From an uncultured Collinsella sp. (GTDB lineage: Bacteria; Actinomycetota; Coriobacteriia; Coriobacteriales; Coriobacteriaceae): a stretch of 64,000 nucleotides of DNA. The position numbers and the translations under genes are program-made. Shown in pieces: positions 1 to 9,008 of this stretch (its first letter is position 1; each line of letters opens with the position of its first letter). Under the pieces are notes generated by a model, which saw nothing but the letters and a program-made list of their open reading frames with translations, searched no databases and was not told the DNA's origin. The stretch spans positions 1 through 64,000 of the forward strand of contig CABUIY010000005.1 in assembly GCA_902491765.1 (NCBI GenBank), written 5' to 3'.

Positions 1-1478
1 GGTCTTTTGGTTATTCTTCTACCACTTCCGATGGCTCCCCCTATGAGAAGCGCGTGAACGCCAAGGGGCGTGTGCTGAGCGATGAATGCATAGCGGACGA
101 GGTGCCGTTTGAGATTCCTGATAGCTGGGAATGGGTAAGACTGGAAAGCGTTGCCACGTATATTCAGCGAGGCAAATCCCCAAAATATTCGGTTATCGAG
201 AAATATCCTGTAGTCGCCCAGAAATGCAACCAATGGAGCGGCTTTTCGCTCGAAAAGGCGAAGTTCGTAGACCCCGAAACGGTATGCAAGTATGGAGATG
301 AGCGCATTCTCAAAGATGGTGACCTCCTCTGGAATTCGACGGGCCTCGGCACGTTGGGCAGAATGGCAATCTACGATTCGTCGAAGAACGAGTACGGCTG
401 GGCCGTTGCTGACAGTCATGTAACCGTGATTAGGACATGCAAAGATTGGCTCGATTATCGGTTTGCCTTCGCTTATTTTGCAGGCCCAACGGTTCAGTTG
501 GTTATCGAAGACCAAGCCAGTGGCAGTACGAAGCAAAAGGAGCTTGCACAGGAGACGGTCAAGAGCTATTTGATCCCCATTCCGCCTTTGGCCGAGCAGC
601 GCCGCATCGTCGAGCGTGTAAACGAGCTCATGCCCCTGGTCGGGGAGTACGGGAAGCTCGAGGACGCCCGCGAGGAGCTCGACGCCACATTGCCCGGCCG
701 CTTGCGCAAGTCCGTGCTGCAGATGGCGGTGCAGGGCAAGCTCGTGTCCCAGGACCCTGGCGACGAGCCCGCGAGCGTCCTGCTGGAGCGCATCCGCGAG
801 CAGCGCCGTCAGCTCGCCGCCGAGAAGAAGATGAAAGCGACCAAAGGTGGCGAGTCGGTCATCTTCACCGGTTCCGATGGCCGCCGCTATGAGAAGAGAG
901 TAGACGCCAAGGGCCGCGAGTCCGAACCCGTCTGCATAGAGGACGAGATCCCGTTCGAGATACCGGCGAGCTGGGAGTGGGCAAGGCTGGAAAGCGTCTG
1001 CAGTTTAATCAGGGGATCTGGTATAAAGCGCGCCGACGTTATGGCTGACGGTTTGCCGTGCGTCAGATACGGCGAGCTATACACAACCTACGAAACTTCA
1101 ATAGTCGATGTGGCCTCTCTCACGAGTAAAGAGATATTCGATGTTTCAAAGAAGCTTGAGCCAGATGAGGTTCTCGTTACCCTTACGGGCGAAAACGATA
1201 TTGACATAGGGCGTGCCGTTTACAATGCATCTGGAAGCGTCTTGGCATTCGGCGGCGACCTTCTTGCACTAAAAGGAAGAAAAGTTCGAGGGGATTATCT
1301 CGCAATGGCCATTAACTCAAGCGCCGTTGGCTCGCAAAGGACCAAAGCTTCGACAGGCAATATCATTGTTCACCTGTCAGCTGCGAAGGTTAGCCGTTTC
1401 CTCGTCCCTCTTCCACCCCTTGCCGAGCAAGCGTGCATTGTAGAACAATTTGAGACGTTGCTAAGCATTATCGCCTAG
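1..1478 (+). CDS. hsdS: Type I restriction-modification specificity subunit HsdS (first copy, 5' partial)
   Basis: The reading frame is open to the window edge and already reads the SDGSPYEKR linker seen in the other hsdS, so the gene starts outside the window and the GTG at 54 is internal. Two target-recognition domains are visible, one from about nt 130 to 600 and one from about nt 990 to 1478, joined by the conserved helical region with PPLAEQRRIVERVNELM and RLRKSVLQMAVQGKL. HsdS sets the DNA sequence bound by the HsdM/HsdR complex. The first recognition domain is nearly identical to the last recognition domain of the inverted hsdS at 2296-3945. It faces the rest of the hsd operon, so it is probably a silent or alternate cassette. 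Confidence 0.9.
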   Translation, partial: SFGYSSTTSDGSPYEKRVNAKGRVLSDECIADEVPFEIPDSWEWVRLESVATYIQRGKSPKYSVIEKYPVVAQKCNQWSGFSLEKAKFVDPETVCKYGDERILKDGDLLWNSTGLGTLGRMAIYDSSKNEYGWAVADSHVTVIRTCKDWLDYRFAFAYFAGPTVQLVIEDQASGSTKQKELAQETVKSYLIPIPPLAEQRRIVERVNELMPLVGEYGKLEDAREELDATLPGRLRKSVLQMAVQGKLVSQDPGDEPASVLLERIREQRRQLAAEKKMKATKGGESVIFTGSDGRRYEKRVDAKGRESEPVCIEDEIPFEIPASWEWARLESVCSLIRGSGIKRADVMADGLPCVRYGELYTTYETSIVDVASLTSKEIFDVSKKLEPDEVLVTLTGENDIDIGRAVYNASGSVLAFGGDLLALKGRKVRGDYLAMAINSSAVGSQRTKASTGNIIVHLSAAKVSRFLVPLPPLAEQACIVEQFETLLSIIA

Positions 1479-1511
1479 CTGTTTTCATAGCATCGTCGAA
1501 AGGATGATGCC

Positions 1512-2309
1512 ATGAAAGCGTTTGCTCAGTACTTGCAGGAAAAAGGTTATGCAGAGAACACGATTAGCTCGTATACATTTGCGATTGACCAGCTAACCAA
1601 TAGAGCTCAACCTCTTACGAACCAGTCGCTTCTTGCTCACAAGGAGTGGCTGGTTTCTTCGTTTGCGCCGAAGACCGCCAACAATCGCATCGGAGCGATA
1701 AATGCCTACTTGGATTTCATCGCATTTGACGGGATCAGGCTCAAAGGGGTTCGCATTCAGCAGAAGCCGTTTCTCGACAACGTTATAAGCAATGAGCAGT
1801 ATTTCCAGATGAGAGACGGCTTGAAGCATGACGGCGATTGGTTCTGGTATTTCATCGTTCGGTTTCTCGTATGCACGGGCGCTCGTGTAGGCGAGCTAAG
1901 GCAATTCAGGGTTTGTCATGTTAACGCTGGTTACATGGATATTATTTCCAAAGGCCAGAAGCTCAGAAGAATATGGATTCCGCAGACCCTGCAACGCGAA
2001 TGTGCCGCATGGAAAGACGGAGCGGTTTCAAGTGATTTGCTGTTTTCAGGCAAGAGCAACAAGGCCATTACTTCGCGGGGCATATCTCTCGGTTTAAAAC
2101 GCATTGCACTACGCTATGGTATCGACCAAGATGTCGTATATCCGCATTCATTTCGACATCTGTTTGCAAAGAATTTCATTGCAAACAATCCAGACATCGC
2201 CCTCCTTGCCGACCTCATGGGGCACGAAAGCATAGAGACAACCAGAATCTATCTGCGGCGCACTGCCGACGAGCAGCGTGCCGCAGTCGACAAAGCTATT
2301 GATTGGTGA
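1512..2309 (+). CDS. Tyrosine recombinase (XerC/D-like) of the hsdS inversion module
   Basis: This 265-residue protein has a SAM-like N-terminal DNA-binding domain and a C-terminal catalytic domain. The catalytic pattern is readable: Arg in TGARVGELR, His-x-x-Arg in HSFRHLF, His in LMGHES and the nucleophilic Tyr in TRIYLRR. The start follows AAAGGATG. It sits between two convergent hsdS genes and its end overlaps the 3' end of the second hsdS by 14 nt. Recombinases in this position are known to invert hsdS segments in phase-variable type I systems. That role here is inferred from position and the inverted hsdS homology. Confidence 0.9.
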   Translation: MKAFAQYLQEKGYAENTISSYTFAIDQLTNRAQPLTNQSLLAHKEWLVSSFAPKTANNRIGAINAYLDFIAFDGIRLKGVRIQQKPFLDNVISNEQYFQMRDGLKHDGDWFWYFIVRFLVCTGARVGELRQFRVCHVNAGYMDIISKGQKLRRIWIPQTLQRECAAWKDGAVSSDLLFSGKSNKAITSRGISLGLKRIALRYGIDQDVVYPHSFRHLFAKNFIANNPDIALLADLMGHESIETTRIYLRRTADEQRAAVDKAIDW

Positions 2310-3945
2310 TTTGCGACAGCACCGCTTCAAGTTGAGTAACGATGCGGCACTGTTCAGCAAGGGGCGGGATGGGTATTAAATAGTTCTTGACCGTCTCCTG
2401 TGCAAGTTCCTTCTGTTTCGTGCTGCCACTGGCCTGATCCTCGATGACCGACTGAACCGACGGCCCAGCGAAATATGCGAAGGCGAACCGATAATTGAGC
2501 CAATCTTCACGCGTTCTAATCACGGTTACATGACTATCCGCAACGGCCCAGCCGTACTCGTTCTTCGACGAATCGTAGATCGCCATCCTGCCCAGAGTGC
2601 CAAGACCAGTCGAGTTCCAAAGGAGATCTCCATCTCTGAGAATGCGTTCATTTCCATACTTGCATACCGTTTCGGGATCGATGAACTTTGCCTTCTCAAG
2701 CGAGAAACCGCTCCACTGATTGCATTTCTGGGCAACCACTGGGTGTTTCTTGACTGTAGAGTATCTCGGCGACTTGCCTCGCTGAATGTACGTGGTAACG
2801 CTTTCCAGCCGCGCCCACTCCCAGCCCTCTGGGATCTCGAACGGGACCTCGTCTTCGATGCAGGCGGGCTCGGACTCGCGGCCCTTGGCGTCTACTCTCT
2901 TCTCATAGCGGCGGCCATCGGAACCGCGGAAGATGACGGACTCGCCGCCCTTGGGGGCCTTCATCTTCTTCTCGGCGATGATCTGACGGCGCTGCCCGCG
3001 GATGCGCTCCAGCAGGGTGCTCGCTGGCTCGTTCGACGGGTCCTGCGGTACCAGCTTGCCTTGCACCGCCACCTGGAGCACCGACTTGCGCAGGCGTTCG
3101 GGCAGAGCTGCGTCCAACGCCTCGCGGTCATCCTCTAGCTTTCCGTACTCCTCGACCAAGGGCATGAGCTGATTCACGCGCTCGACGACGCGGTACTGCT
3201 CGGCGAGAGGTGGGACGGGAACAATTAGGTTGGATGCTTTAGTGGCGCTCAACCCTTCTTTTGTTGCTCCGACCTGCCCGACCATTATTGCCGCCTGGAT
3301 GAGAGGGGAAACGATTGCAATATGAAGATAGTGATTAAGAGTGCTGTCGACAGGCCGCATGATTAGTACGTGCTGGTTTACATCGGCTTCCTCAAACGGA
3401 TTGGGGACAATCGCGCAGCGGCCTATTGAGGCACCTGTGATGTTAAGCAGTATGTCGTTTGGCAAAACGTGGCTGCCGCGTTTTTTAAACAATGAATATG
3501 CAAAATGTGCGACGTCCTCGAGTTTAAGCCCTTCGTTGTGAACGTTTTGGGACCTTATTAGAAGCGGTCCTTCATCTTGGTAAACCTTGCGACCACCAGC
3601 GGGAGTGCTGCCTGAGCCCATCTTAGTAAATAGCGTCGATAGCCTCACCCACGCCCACCCCTTGGGCAGCTCCTCAAGCGGCGCTTCATCCGCAATGCAC
3701 GTATCGCTCAGCACGTGCCCCTTGGCATCAACGCGCTTCTCATAGGGGGAGCCATCGGAAACGGTGTAGATGATGCTCTCGCCACCCTTGGGGAACTTTG
3801 CTTTCCCTTCTGCTATAAGCCTATGCTTCTCTTCACGAATCCGCTCAAGCAGCACGGTTGCAGGCTCGTCCGAGGGGTCTTGCGGCACGAGCTTGCCTTC
3901 GACCGCCATCTGCAGAATCGAGTTCTTCAGGTCTTTTGCCTTCAT
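2296..3945 (-). CDS. hsdS: Type I restriction-modification specificity subunit HsdS (operon copy)
   Basis: This is a complete 549-residue HsdS. It has an N-terminal conserved helical segment (residues 1-90), a first recognition domain (about 95-255), a central conserved region beginning PPLAEQYRVVERVN, and a second recognition domain (about 380-540). The ATG follows the hsdM stop codon directly (TAGATG), so translation is coupled and the subunit is made with HsdM. Its second recognition domain matches the first recognition domain of the partial hsdS at 1-1478, including the shared string AQKCNQWSGFSLEKAKF. The same recognition domain therefore occupies N-terminal position in one gene and C-terminal position in the other. 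Confidence 0.95.
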   Translation of the reverse strand: MKAKDLKNSILQMAVEGKLVPQDPSDEPATVLLERIREEKHRLIAEGKAKFPKGGESIIYTVSDGSPYEKRVDAKGHVLSDTCIADEAPLEELPKGWAWVRLSTLFTKMGSGSTPAGGRKVYQDEGPLLIRSQNVHNEGLKLEDVAHFAYSLFKKRGSHVLPNDILLNITGASIGRCAIVPNPFEEADVNQHVLIMRPVDSTLNHYLHIAIVSPLIQAAIMVGQVGATKEGLSATKASNLIVPVPPLAEQYRVVERVNQLMPLVEEYGKLEDDREALDAALPERLRKSVLQVAVQGKLVPQDPSNEPASTLLERIRGQRRQIIAEKKMKAPKGGESVIFRGSDGRRYEKRVDAKGRESEPACIEDEVPFEIPEGWEWARLESVTTYIQRGKSPRYSTVKKHPVVAQKCNQWSGFSLEKAKFIDPETVCKYGNERILRDGDLLWNSTGLGTLGRMAIYDSSKNEYGWAVADSHVTVIRTREDWLNYRFAFAYFAGPSVQSVIEDQASGSTKQKELAQETVKNYLIPIPPLAEQCRIVTQLEAVLSQITNQ

Positions 3946-5424
3946 CTACGCCTCGATTCCGAGGATCTCGCAGATCTGAGCAAGCTTGCTGTCGATCTCG
4001 GCATCGAGAGCGGCGCGTCGAGCGCGGTAATCGCGAATCAATTCGTCAGGAGGCAAAATCTCCTCCTCCTCGTGCGGGTAACCGCACAAATCGAAGTTGA
4101 AGCTTCCCGCCTGCAACTCCTCGACCGTATAAAGCTTCGCCTTGGGATTGCCATCTTCTTCTATCTCCTCGCGACTCGCCCACCAGCTGCGAACGTTGTT
4201 GAAGTGCTCGGGCTTGATCGGCTTGGTTTTCGAAAAATGCTTATAGCCGTCGGGCATGTCCATGCGATAGAACCACACGCCCTCCGATTTCTTAGCGTGA
4301 TCGAAGAAGAGGATGTTGGTGGTGATGGGGGTATAGGGCGCAAAGACGCTCTGCGGCATGCGCACGACGGTATGCAGGTTGAATTCCTCGATGAGACGGC
4401 GCTTGATTTCTATTTTCGCCGCATCCTGACCAAACAAGAAACCGTCGGGGATGATGACCGCCGCGCGACCGTTTTTCTTGAGTCGATACAGGATGAGCGC
4501 AAGGAACAAATCGGCCGTTTCCGAGCTGCGAAGGGCCGTTGGAAAGTTGTTCTGAATCGACGTTTTCTCGGATCCGCCGTACGGTGGGTTCATGAGCACC
4601 ACGTCGAACTGACCACCTTCTTTGTGGCGATAATCACGAACGTCATGTTCGAGCGAGTTGTCGTGAAAGACCTGCGGGTTATCGATATCGTGCAGCAGCA
4701 TGTTGGTGATGCACAGCAGATACGGCAGCTGCTTCTTCTCGATGCCGTAGATCGACTTCGAGTAGAGCTCTTGATCTGCAGGCGTTTTCACCTGCTTCGC
4801 GAGCAGCTTCAATGCGCTGGTGAGGAACCCGCCCGTTCCGCACGCAAAGTCGGCGACGGACTCTCCGAGCTTGGGATCGAGCATCTCCGCCATGAAGTCA
4901 GTGACGGCGCGAGGCGTGTAAAACTCGCCCGCGTTACCTGCGGATTGCAGGTCTTTCAGGATGGTCTCGTAAATCTCGCCGAACGCATGACGCTCCTTGT
5001 ATTCGGTGAAATCTACGGCGTCGTCAATCGCGTTGACCACCTGGCGAAGCAGGATGCCGTCCTTCATGTAGTTGTTGGCGTCGGTGAATGCCGCCTTCAC
5101 GACCACTTGGCGCAGCGGCGCATCCCGAGCAAGTTCAAGGCCCGCCAGCGTTTTGAAGAGATTGTTGTTGATGAAGTCAAGAAGCTCGTCGCCGGTTAGG
5201 GCGTTGCCATCTTTCGCATCAGGCGCCCAGCTGTGCCAGCGCAGGCGATCGGGAATGATCGATTTGTACGAATCGTCGTGGAATTCCCATTCCTCTTCCT
5301 TCGCATCGTAGATTTTCAGGAAGAACAGCCATGTCATCTGTTCGATTCGCTGAGCGTCGCCGTTGATGCCCGCATCGTTGCGCATGATGTTCTGGAGTGT
5401 TTTGACAAGGGATCCCAAAGCCAT
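3946..5424 (-). CDS. hsdM: Type I restriction-modification DNA methyltransferase subunit HsdM
   Basis: This is a 492-residue N6-adenine methyltransferase subunit. The N-terminal HsdM helical domain is followed by the SAM-binding motif ADFACGTGGF (192-200) and the catalytic NPPY motif (279-282). With HsdS it methylates the host recognition site and with HsdR it forms the restriction complex. It lies 15 nt after hsdR and abuts hsdS, so hsdR-hsdM-hsdS form one reverse-strand operon. Length and both motifs are normal for the family. Confidence 0.97.
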   Translation of the reverse strand: MALGSLVKTLQNIMRNDAGINGDAQRIEQMTWLFFLKIYDAKEEEWEFHDDSYKSIIPDRLRWHSWAPDAKDGNALTGDELLDFINNNLFKTLAGLELARDAPLRQVVVKAAFTDANNYMKDGILLRQVVNAIDDAVDFTEYKERHAFGEIYETILKDLQSAGNAGEFYTPRAVTDFMAEMLDPKLGESVADFACGTGGFLTSALKLLAKQVKTPADQELYSKSIYGIEKKQLPYLLCITNMLLHDIDNPQVFHDNSLEHDVRDYRHKEGGQFDVVLMNPPYGGSEKTSIQNNFPTALRSSETADLFLALILYRLKKNGRAAVIIPDGFLFGQDAAKIEIKRRLIEEFNLHTVVRMPQSVFAPYTPITTNILFFDHAKKSEGVWFYRMDMPDGYKHFSKTKPIKPEHFNNVRSWWASREEIEEDGNPKAKLYTVEELQAGSFNFDLCGYPHEEEEILPPDELIRDYRARRAALDAEIDSKLAQICEILGIEA

Positions 5425-5439
5425 GCTTTATAAGCCTTC

Positions 5440-7773
5440 CTAAGCCGAATAGAGCGCATTTTCCAACGTTTGCGCAGCGTACATAAACTCTTTCTTGCCC
5501 CCGAACGCTTTGCATATCTTCATGGGGCTTCCGAAGCGCCTGAACTCCTCAAGGTCGAGAATCCTGGTGTCGTCCAAGTCTACAAGGTTCGAGGTGGCGT
5601 ATTTGTCGAGAAGCGCCTCGAGCACATCGCGTGCAAGGCCGGTGTATTCGTACAGATACCCCTTCTTCTTCACATTGCTGGCCCTCTCGCTCCTCGTAAG
5701 CGGTTTCTGGTCGTAGGCGATATGGCAGATAAGGTCGAAGTCGCTCATCTGGTCTTGACCGGACTCCTTACGAAGCTCGTCGAGGAACACCCCGCGATCC
5801 CTCAGTTCATCGATGATCGCCTGCTTGCGGTCCTCGGCATTCCAAACGACAAGGAAATGGTCTAGCGTGTCGTATTCGCCGCGAATGTTCTTCCGCGTAT
5901 AATCCTTGAGGCTTTCCGTGACGAGTTCGCCGGAAACCGAATAGTACTCGACACGTTCGGAGGCGATTTCGACGGGAACGCCATGGACATAGTATTTGAC
6001 GTGCTTGCCGTCGATGTCCATCTCGCCGCCGTCCAGCACGTTATCGGGGTCGGGTAGAGGCGAAACGTCGGGAGGGCTGTCGGGTTCGTCGGCATCGGGC
6101 GCCATGGGACCGTCGGGTGCGGGCTCGAACACCTGCACCGGCTCGCCATCGAACGCCGGGTCGGCGAACATGCGCGACGCATCGCGGAAGTCGAGGATGG
6201 TGAAGTAGAGCTTGCCGTACGGCTCGCAGATGCGGGTGCCGCGCCCGACGATCTGCTTGAACTCCGTCATTCCCTGCTCGCCGTAAACGTTGTCCAGCAC
6301 GACGAGCTTGCACGTCTTGCAGTTCACGCCCGTGGTGAGCAGCTTCGACGTCGTGACGATCGTCGGGTATTTCTCATCGGGGTCGATGAACTCGTCGAGC
6401 TTCGCCTTGCCTTCTTTCGAGTCGCCGGTGATGCGCATGATATACGTGGGGTGCTCTTTGACGATGTCGCTATTCTCGTTGACTAAAGCCTCGCGCATTC
6501 GTTCCGCATGGTCGATATCGACGCAAAAGACGATGGTCTTCGAATATCTGTCCGTCTCCTTGAGGAACTGGGTGATCTTGCTCGCCACAACCTCCGTCCG
6601 CTCCTTGATGACGAGCTCTCGGTCGAAATCCTGTTTCTCGTAAACGCGGTCGTTTATTAGTTCGCCGTTGTCGTCAATAGTACCGGCTTGGGGACGCCAG
6701 CCATAGACGTCGACGTTCGGCTTCACGCGAACAACCTGATACGGGGCAAGGAAGCCGTCCTCGATTCCCTGCTTTAACGAATACGTGTACACAGGTTCAC
6801 CAAAGTAATCGATGTTCGACACATCCTTCGTTTCCTTCGGCGTGGCCGTCATGCCGATTTGCACGGCGGAGCTAAAGTACTCGAGAATCTTGCGCCAAGC
6901 GGAATCATCGGCAGCGCTGCCGCGATGACATTCGTCGACGATGATGAGGTCGAAGAACTCGGGACTGAATTCCCTGAATATCTCCTCCCCGTCGGTGCCA
7001 ACGAGCTGTTGGTAGAGCGCGAAGTAGATTTCGTACGCCGGATCGAGCTTGCGATGCTCCACCTTTGTGATCACCTTGCGGAGCGGCTTGAAGTCGCCGT
7101 CTATGGTCTGGTCGACCAGGATGTTCCTATCGGCAAGATAGAGGACTTTTCTTGCCATGCCCGCTTCGCGCAGACGATGCACAATCTGGAAGGCCGTATA
7201 CGTTTTACCTGTGCCCGTGGCCATGACAAGGAGAACCCTGTCTTTGCCGTTCGCCACGGCCTCAACGGTTCTGTTGACGGCGTTTCGCTGATAATAGCGG
7301 GGCGAGTTACCACCGTGCTCGTAGTAGTAAGGCGAAGTGACAATCTCTTCCGCCTTTTGCGTTGCAATGCCCTTCGAGGCGCGGTAGCGACCCCACAGCT
7401 CTTCGGGGGTCGGGAACTCATCCACGGCCAGACGGCGGACTTTGCCAGTGGTGAAATCATGCTCGGCGAATCCTTTGCCGTTCGAGCTGTAAGCGAACGG
7501 CACATCCAAGGCGATTGCGTAATCCATTGCCTGCTGCAGACCAGCTTCGACCGTGTGCTCCGAATCTTTAGCCTCGACGATAGCAATTGGCATGTCCCGC
7601 TTGTACATGAGCAGGTAGTCGGCCTTCTTAGGCTTCTTTCGAGTGTGGAGCCCTTTACGAACAACTATCTCGCCATCGGTGAAATAGTATTCAGTGAATA
7701 TCTGCCTGTCAGCATCCCATTTTCTTTTGAGCGCTGGGTCAATCAGTTTCAGGCGCACATCTGATTCGTTCAC
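5440..7773 (-). CDS. hsdR: Type I restriction-modification endonuclease/translocase subunit HsdR
   Basis: This 777-residue protein has an N-terminal PD-(D/E)xK nuclease region (Asp52, Glu67-x-Lys69 in IVEAKD). An SF2 translocase follows with Walker A ATGTGKT (184-191), a DECH box, and the TAT motif in GMTATP. The QIVGRGTR helicase motif and a C-terminal HsdM-binding region follow. The layout fits the EcoEI-like branch of HsdR. The start is a GTG preceded by AAGGAGG and overlaps the stop of the upstream 60-residue gene in GTGA, which indicates translational coupling. All catalytic motifs look intact. Confidence 0.97.
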   Translation of the reverse strand: MNESDVRLKLIDPALKRKWDADRQIFTEYYFTDGEIVVRKGLHTRKKPKKADYLLMYKRDMPIAIVEAKDSEHTVEAGLQQAMDYAIALDVPFAYSSNGKGFAEHDFTTGKVRRLAVDEFPTPEELWGRYRASKGIATQKAEEIVTSPYYYEHGGNSPRYYQRNAVNRTVEAVANGKDRVLLVMATGTGKTYTAFQIVHRLREAGMARKVLYLADRNILVDQTIDGDFKPLRKVITKVEHRKLDPAYEIYFALYQQLVGTDGEEIFREFSPEFFDLIIVDECHRGSAADDSAWRKILEYFSSAVQIGMTATPKETKDVSNIDYFGEPVYTYSLKQGIEDGFLAPYQVVRVKPNVDVYGWRPQAGTIDDNGELINDRVYEKQDFDRELVIKERTEVVASKITQFLKETDRYSKTIVFCVDIDHAERMREALVNENSDIVKEHPTYIMRITGDSKEGKAKLDEFIDPDEKYPTIVTTSKLLTTGVNCKTCKLVVLDNVYGEQGMTEFKQIVGRGTRICEPYGKLYFTILDFRDASRMFADPAFDGEPVQVFEPAPDGPMAPDADEPDSPPDVSPLPDPDNVLDGGEMDIDGKHVKYYVHGVPVEIASERVEYYSVSGELVTESLKDYTRKNIRGEYDTLDHFLVVWNAEDRKQAIIDELRDRGVFLDELRKESGQDQMSDFDLICHIAYDQKPLTRSERASNVKKKGYLYEYTGLARDVLEALLDKYATSNLVDLDDTRILDLEEFRRFGSPMKICKAFGGKKEFMYAAQTLENALYSA

Positions 7774-7952
7774 TTCGCAGCCCTCCTTACTACCTCTTCA
7801 GCTAACAATGCCGAGATGAATGCGCTTGCGGACACGCAATCTCGCTTGGCCATTTCGGTCACGGCGCGCTTAAGGTCGGGAGTGACGGCGAAGATGATTC
7901 GATCGGTCTTCTTGCCATTCAGAAGTTCTTGCCTGAGCTCGGTTTCGTCCAT
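7770..7952 (-). CDS. Small ribbon-helix-helix protein leading the hsd operon
   Basis: This 60-residue protein begins MDETELRQ. The ATG at 7952 is chosen because AAAGGA sits just upstream, although an open frame runs further 5'. The segment TDRIIFAVTPDLKRAV followed by SASAFISALLAEEV has the strand-helix-helix pattern of Arc/CopG-type DNA-binding proteins. It is the first gene of the hsdR-hsdM-hsdS operon and overlaps hsdR by 4 nt. It could be an autoregulator of the restriction locus, but a mobilization accessory role is also possible because the neighbouring element is rich in such proteins. Confidence 0.65.
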   Translation of the reverse strand: MDETELRQELLNGKKTDRIIFAVTPDLKRAVTEMAKRDCVSASAFISALLAEEVVRRAAK

Positions 7953-8160
7953 TGCCTGTCCTTTGGATGCTCGGGTTCCGATGCGACCGTTTTGTTGCAT
8001 CACTGTTATATAAGTTTAGCATAGCAACGACTTTGACCTGCGGAGTTGCGAAAACGTAGTCGCATTTCGATGTTTACGGCAACAGCGTAAACGCGGTGAT
8101 TAAAAGATATTTTCGCACATGACCAGCTCAAAACCGTGGCAGGCTTGCCTGCCAGCGCAC

Positions 8161-8187
8161 CCGCCGTAGGCGGAACCCTTATCCTGC
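8161..8187 (+). other. oriT: Candidate origin of transfer (nic region)
   Basis: TATCCTGC at 8180-8187 matches the YATCCTG|Y nic consensus known for RP4/R64-type MOBP relaxases. A small hairpin, CCGCC-gta-GGCGG (8161-8173), ends 6 nt before it, as in the RP4 and R64 origins. A further GGCAGGC/GCCTGCC dyad lies upstream near 8138-8153. The site sits in the gene-free stretch at the end of the mobilization gene block. The assignment is by motif and position only. Confidence 0.45.
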
Positions 8188-8358
8188 ATCAGCACCTCCA
8201 GGGGCTGATATATCCCATACGCCCGACCGGCGCGGAGGTTGAAAACGGGGACTCCCAAGGGCACGCCCTTGAGCGCGATGGGGTCAGGGGAAGCGGCGCG
8301 AGCTTCCCCTGACCGCCTTGCCAGCCTTTAACGATGAGGCCAAGAAGATGCAGAGCAC

Positions 8359-8382
8359 GAAAAAGGCCCGCCGAAGCGGGCC
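8359..8382 (-). terminator. Rho-independent terminator of the YraN-like gene
   Basis: Read on the reverse strand, GGCCCGC-ttcg-GCGGGCC is followed by TTTTT. It lies about 25 nt after the stop of the gene at 8408-8761. Confidence 0.8.
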
Positions 8383-8407
8383 TGCCCAGAAAGGGCTGCA
8401 AAGGAGG

Positions 8408-8761
8408 CTAAGCCTCTCCCAGGGCGTTGATATGATGTCGAATCATGGCCTTCCCGCCATCGAAGATCACGAGGGCGACCTCGTCGAAGCGAATTCGACT
8501 GTCGGGAATCGGCTCACCTTGCCGCTCGAACCAGGCGATGGCATCGGCTTCCGCCTCCTTCCGGTCCATGACCTCAGCGGGAAACCCCTTCTCGTTCGCC
8601 TCCCTGGCGACGACTCTCGCGAAAACGATGTCGCCGTCATCTACGGCCACCAAGCTGATGCATTCGCCCGACAGCCTGCCGATGATTCGATAGCTCTTGC
8701 GCTCCAAAAGCAGCGCCGCCATCTCGATCGCCCTCTGCTTGAGCTCATCTGCGTTGTTCAT
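8408..8761 (-). CDS. YraN/UPF0102-like protein lacking nuclease residues
   Basis: This 117-residue protein starts at the ATG at 8761 behind AAGGAGG. The pattern LLLERKSYRII, then SLVAVDDGDIVFARVVAR, resembles the UPF0102/YraN restriction-endonuclease-like fold. In that family GEIDLVA and VFVEVK carry the Asp and Glu-x-Lys catalytic residues. Here the Asp is Ser (ECISLVAV) and the Glu-x-Lys is replaced by ARVVAR, so cleavage activity looks lost. It stands alone downstream of the coupling-protein gene on the mobile element, with its own terminator. A structural or DNA-binding role in mobilization is conceivable but unproven. Confidence 0.6.
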   Translation of the reverse strand: MNNADELKQRAIEMAALLLERKSYRIIGRLSGECISLVAVDDGDIVFARVVAREANEKGFPAEVMDRKEAEADAIAWFERQGEPIPDSRIRFDEVALVIFDGGKAMIRHHINALGEA

Positions 8762-9008
8762 GATGCCTGCCTCCTTAGGCTTCGGGGCCCGCCTTTCGAG
8801 CCCTGTGCCCTGCGCGGCGCTCGTCGGAAAGCGGATGCGCAAGGAACCAAGCGAAACCGCAAGGCTTGAGTTTTCACGGTTCTGCGAAGCGGGTTCGTGA
8901 AAAGTTTTCGCGCCTTGCGCGGCCGCGACGACGTGCGACCCTGCAGGGCGTCAGGGAACGCAAGGCGCGACCCGAATCAGGTGGCGGCGGCAGTCCCGGC
9001 AACGTAGC
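8762..9008. other. Intergenic region with paired inverted repeats
   Basis: No gene was found. Two perfect dyads are visible: TTTTCACG/CGTGAAAA (8871-8878 and 8896-8903) and an 11-bp pair CGCGCCTTGCG/CGCAAGGCGCG (8909-8919 and 8959-8969). They could be a terminator for the coupling-protein gene, a second transfer-origin element or a regulatory site. Confidence 0.5.

Larger units (their letters stand above)
8004..8407. other. Gene-free stretch between hsd operon and mobilization genes
   Basis: No credible gene was found. The stretch holds the region upstream of the hsd operon, a GTTTACG/CGTAAAC dyad near 8076-8095, the candidate nic site, a perfect 11-bp inverted repeat (GTCAGGGGAAG at 8283-8293 and its complement at 8303-8313), and a reverse-strand terminator near 8360-8382. 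The density of dyads fits an origin of transfer or an element end. Confidence 0.6.
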
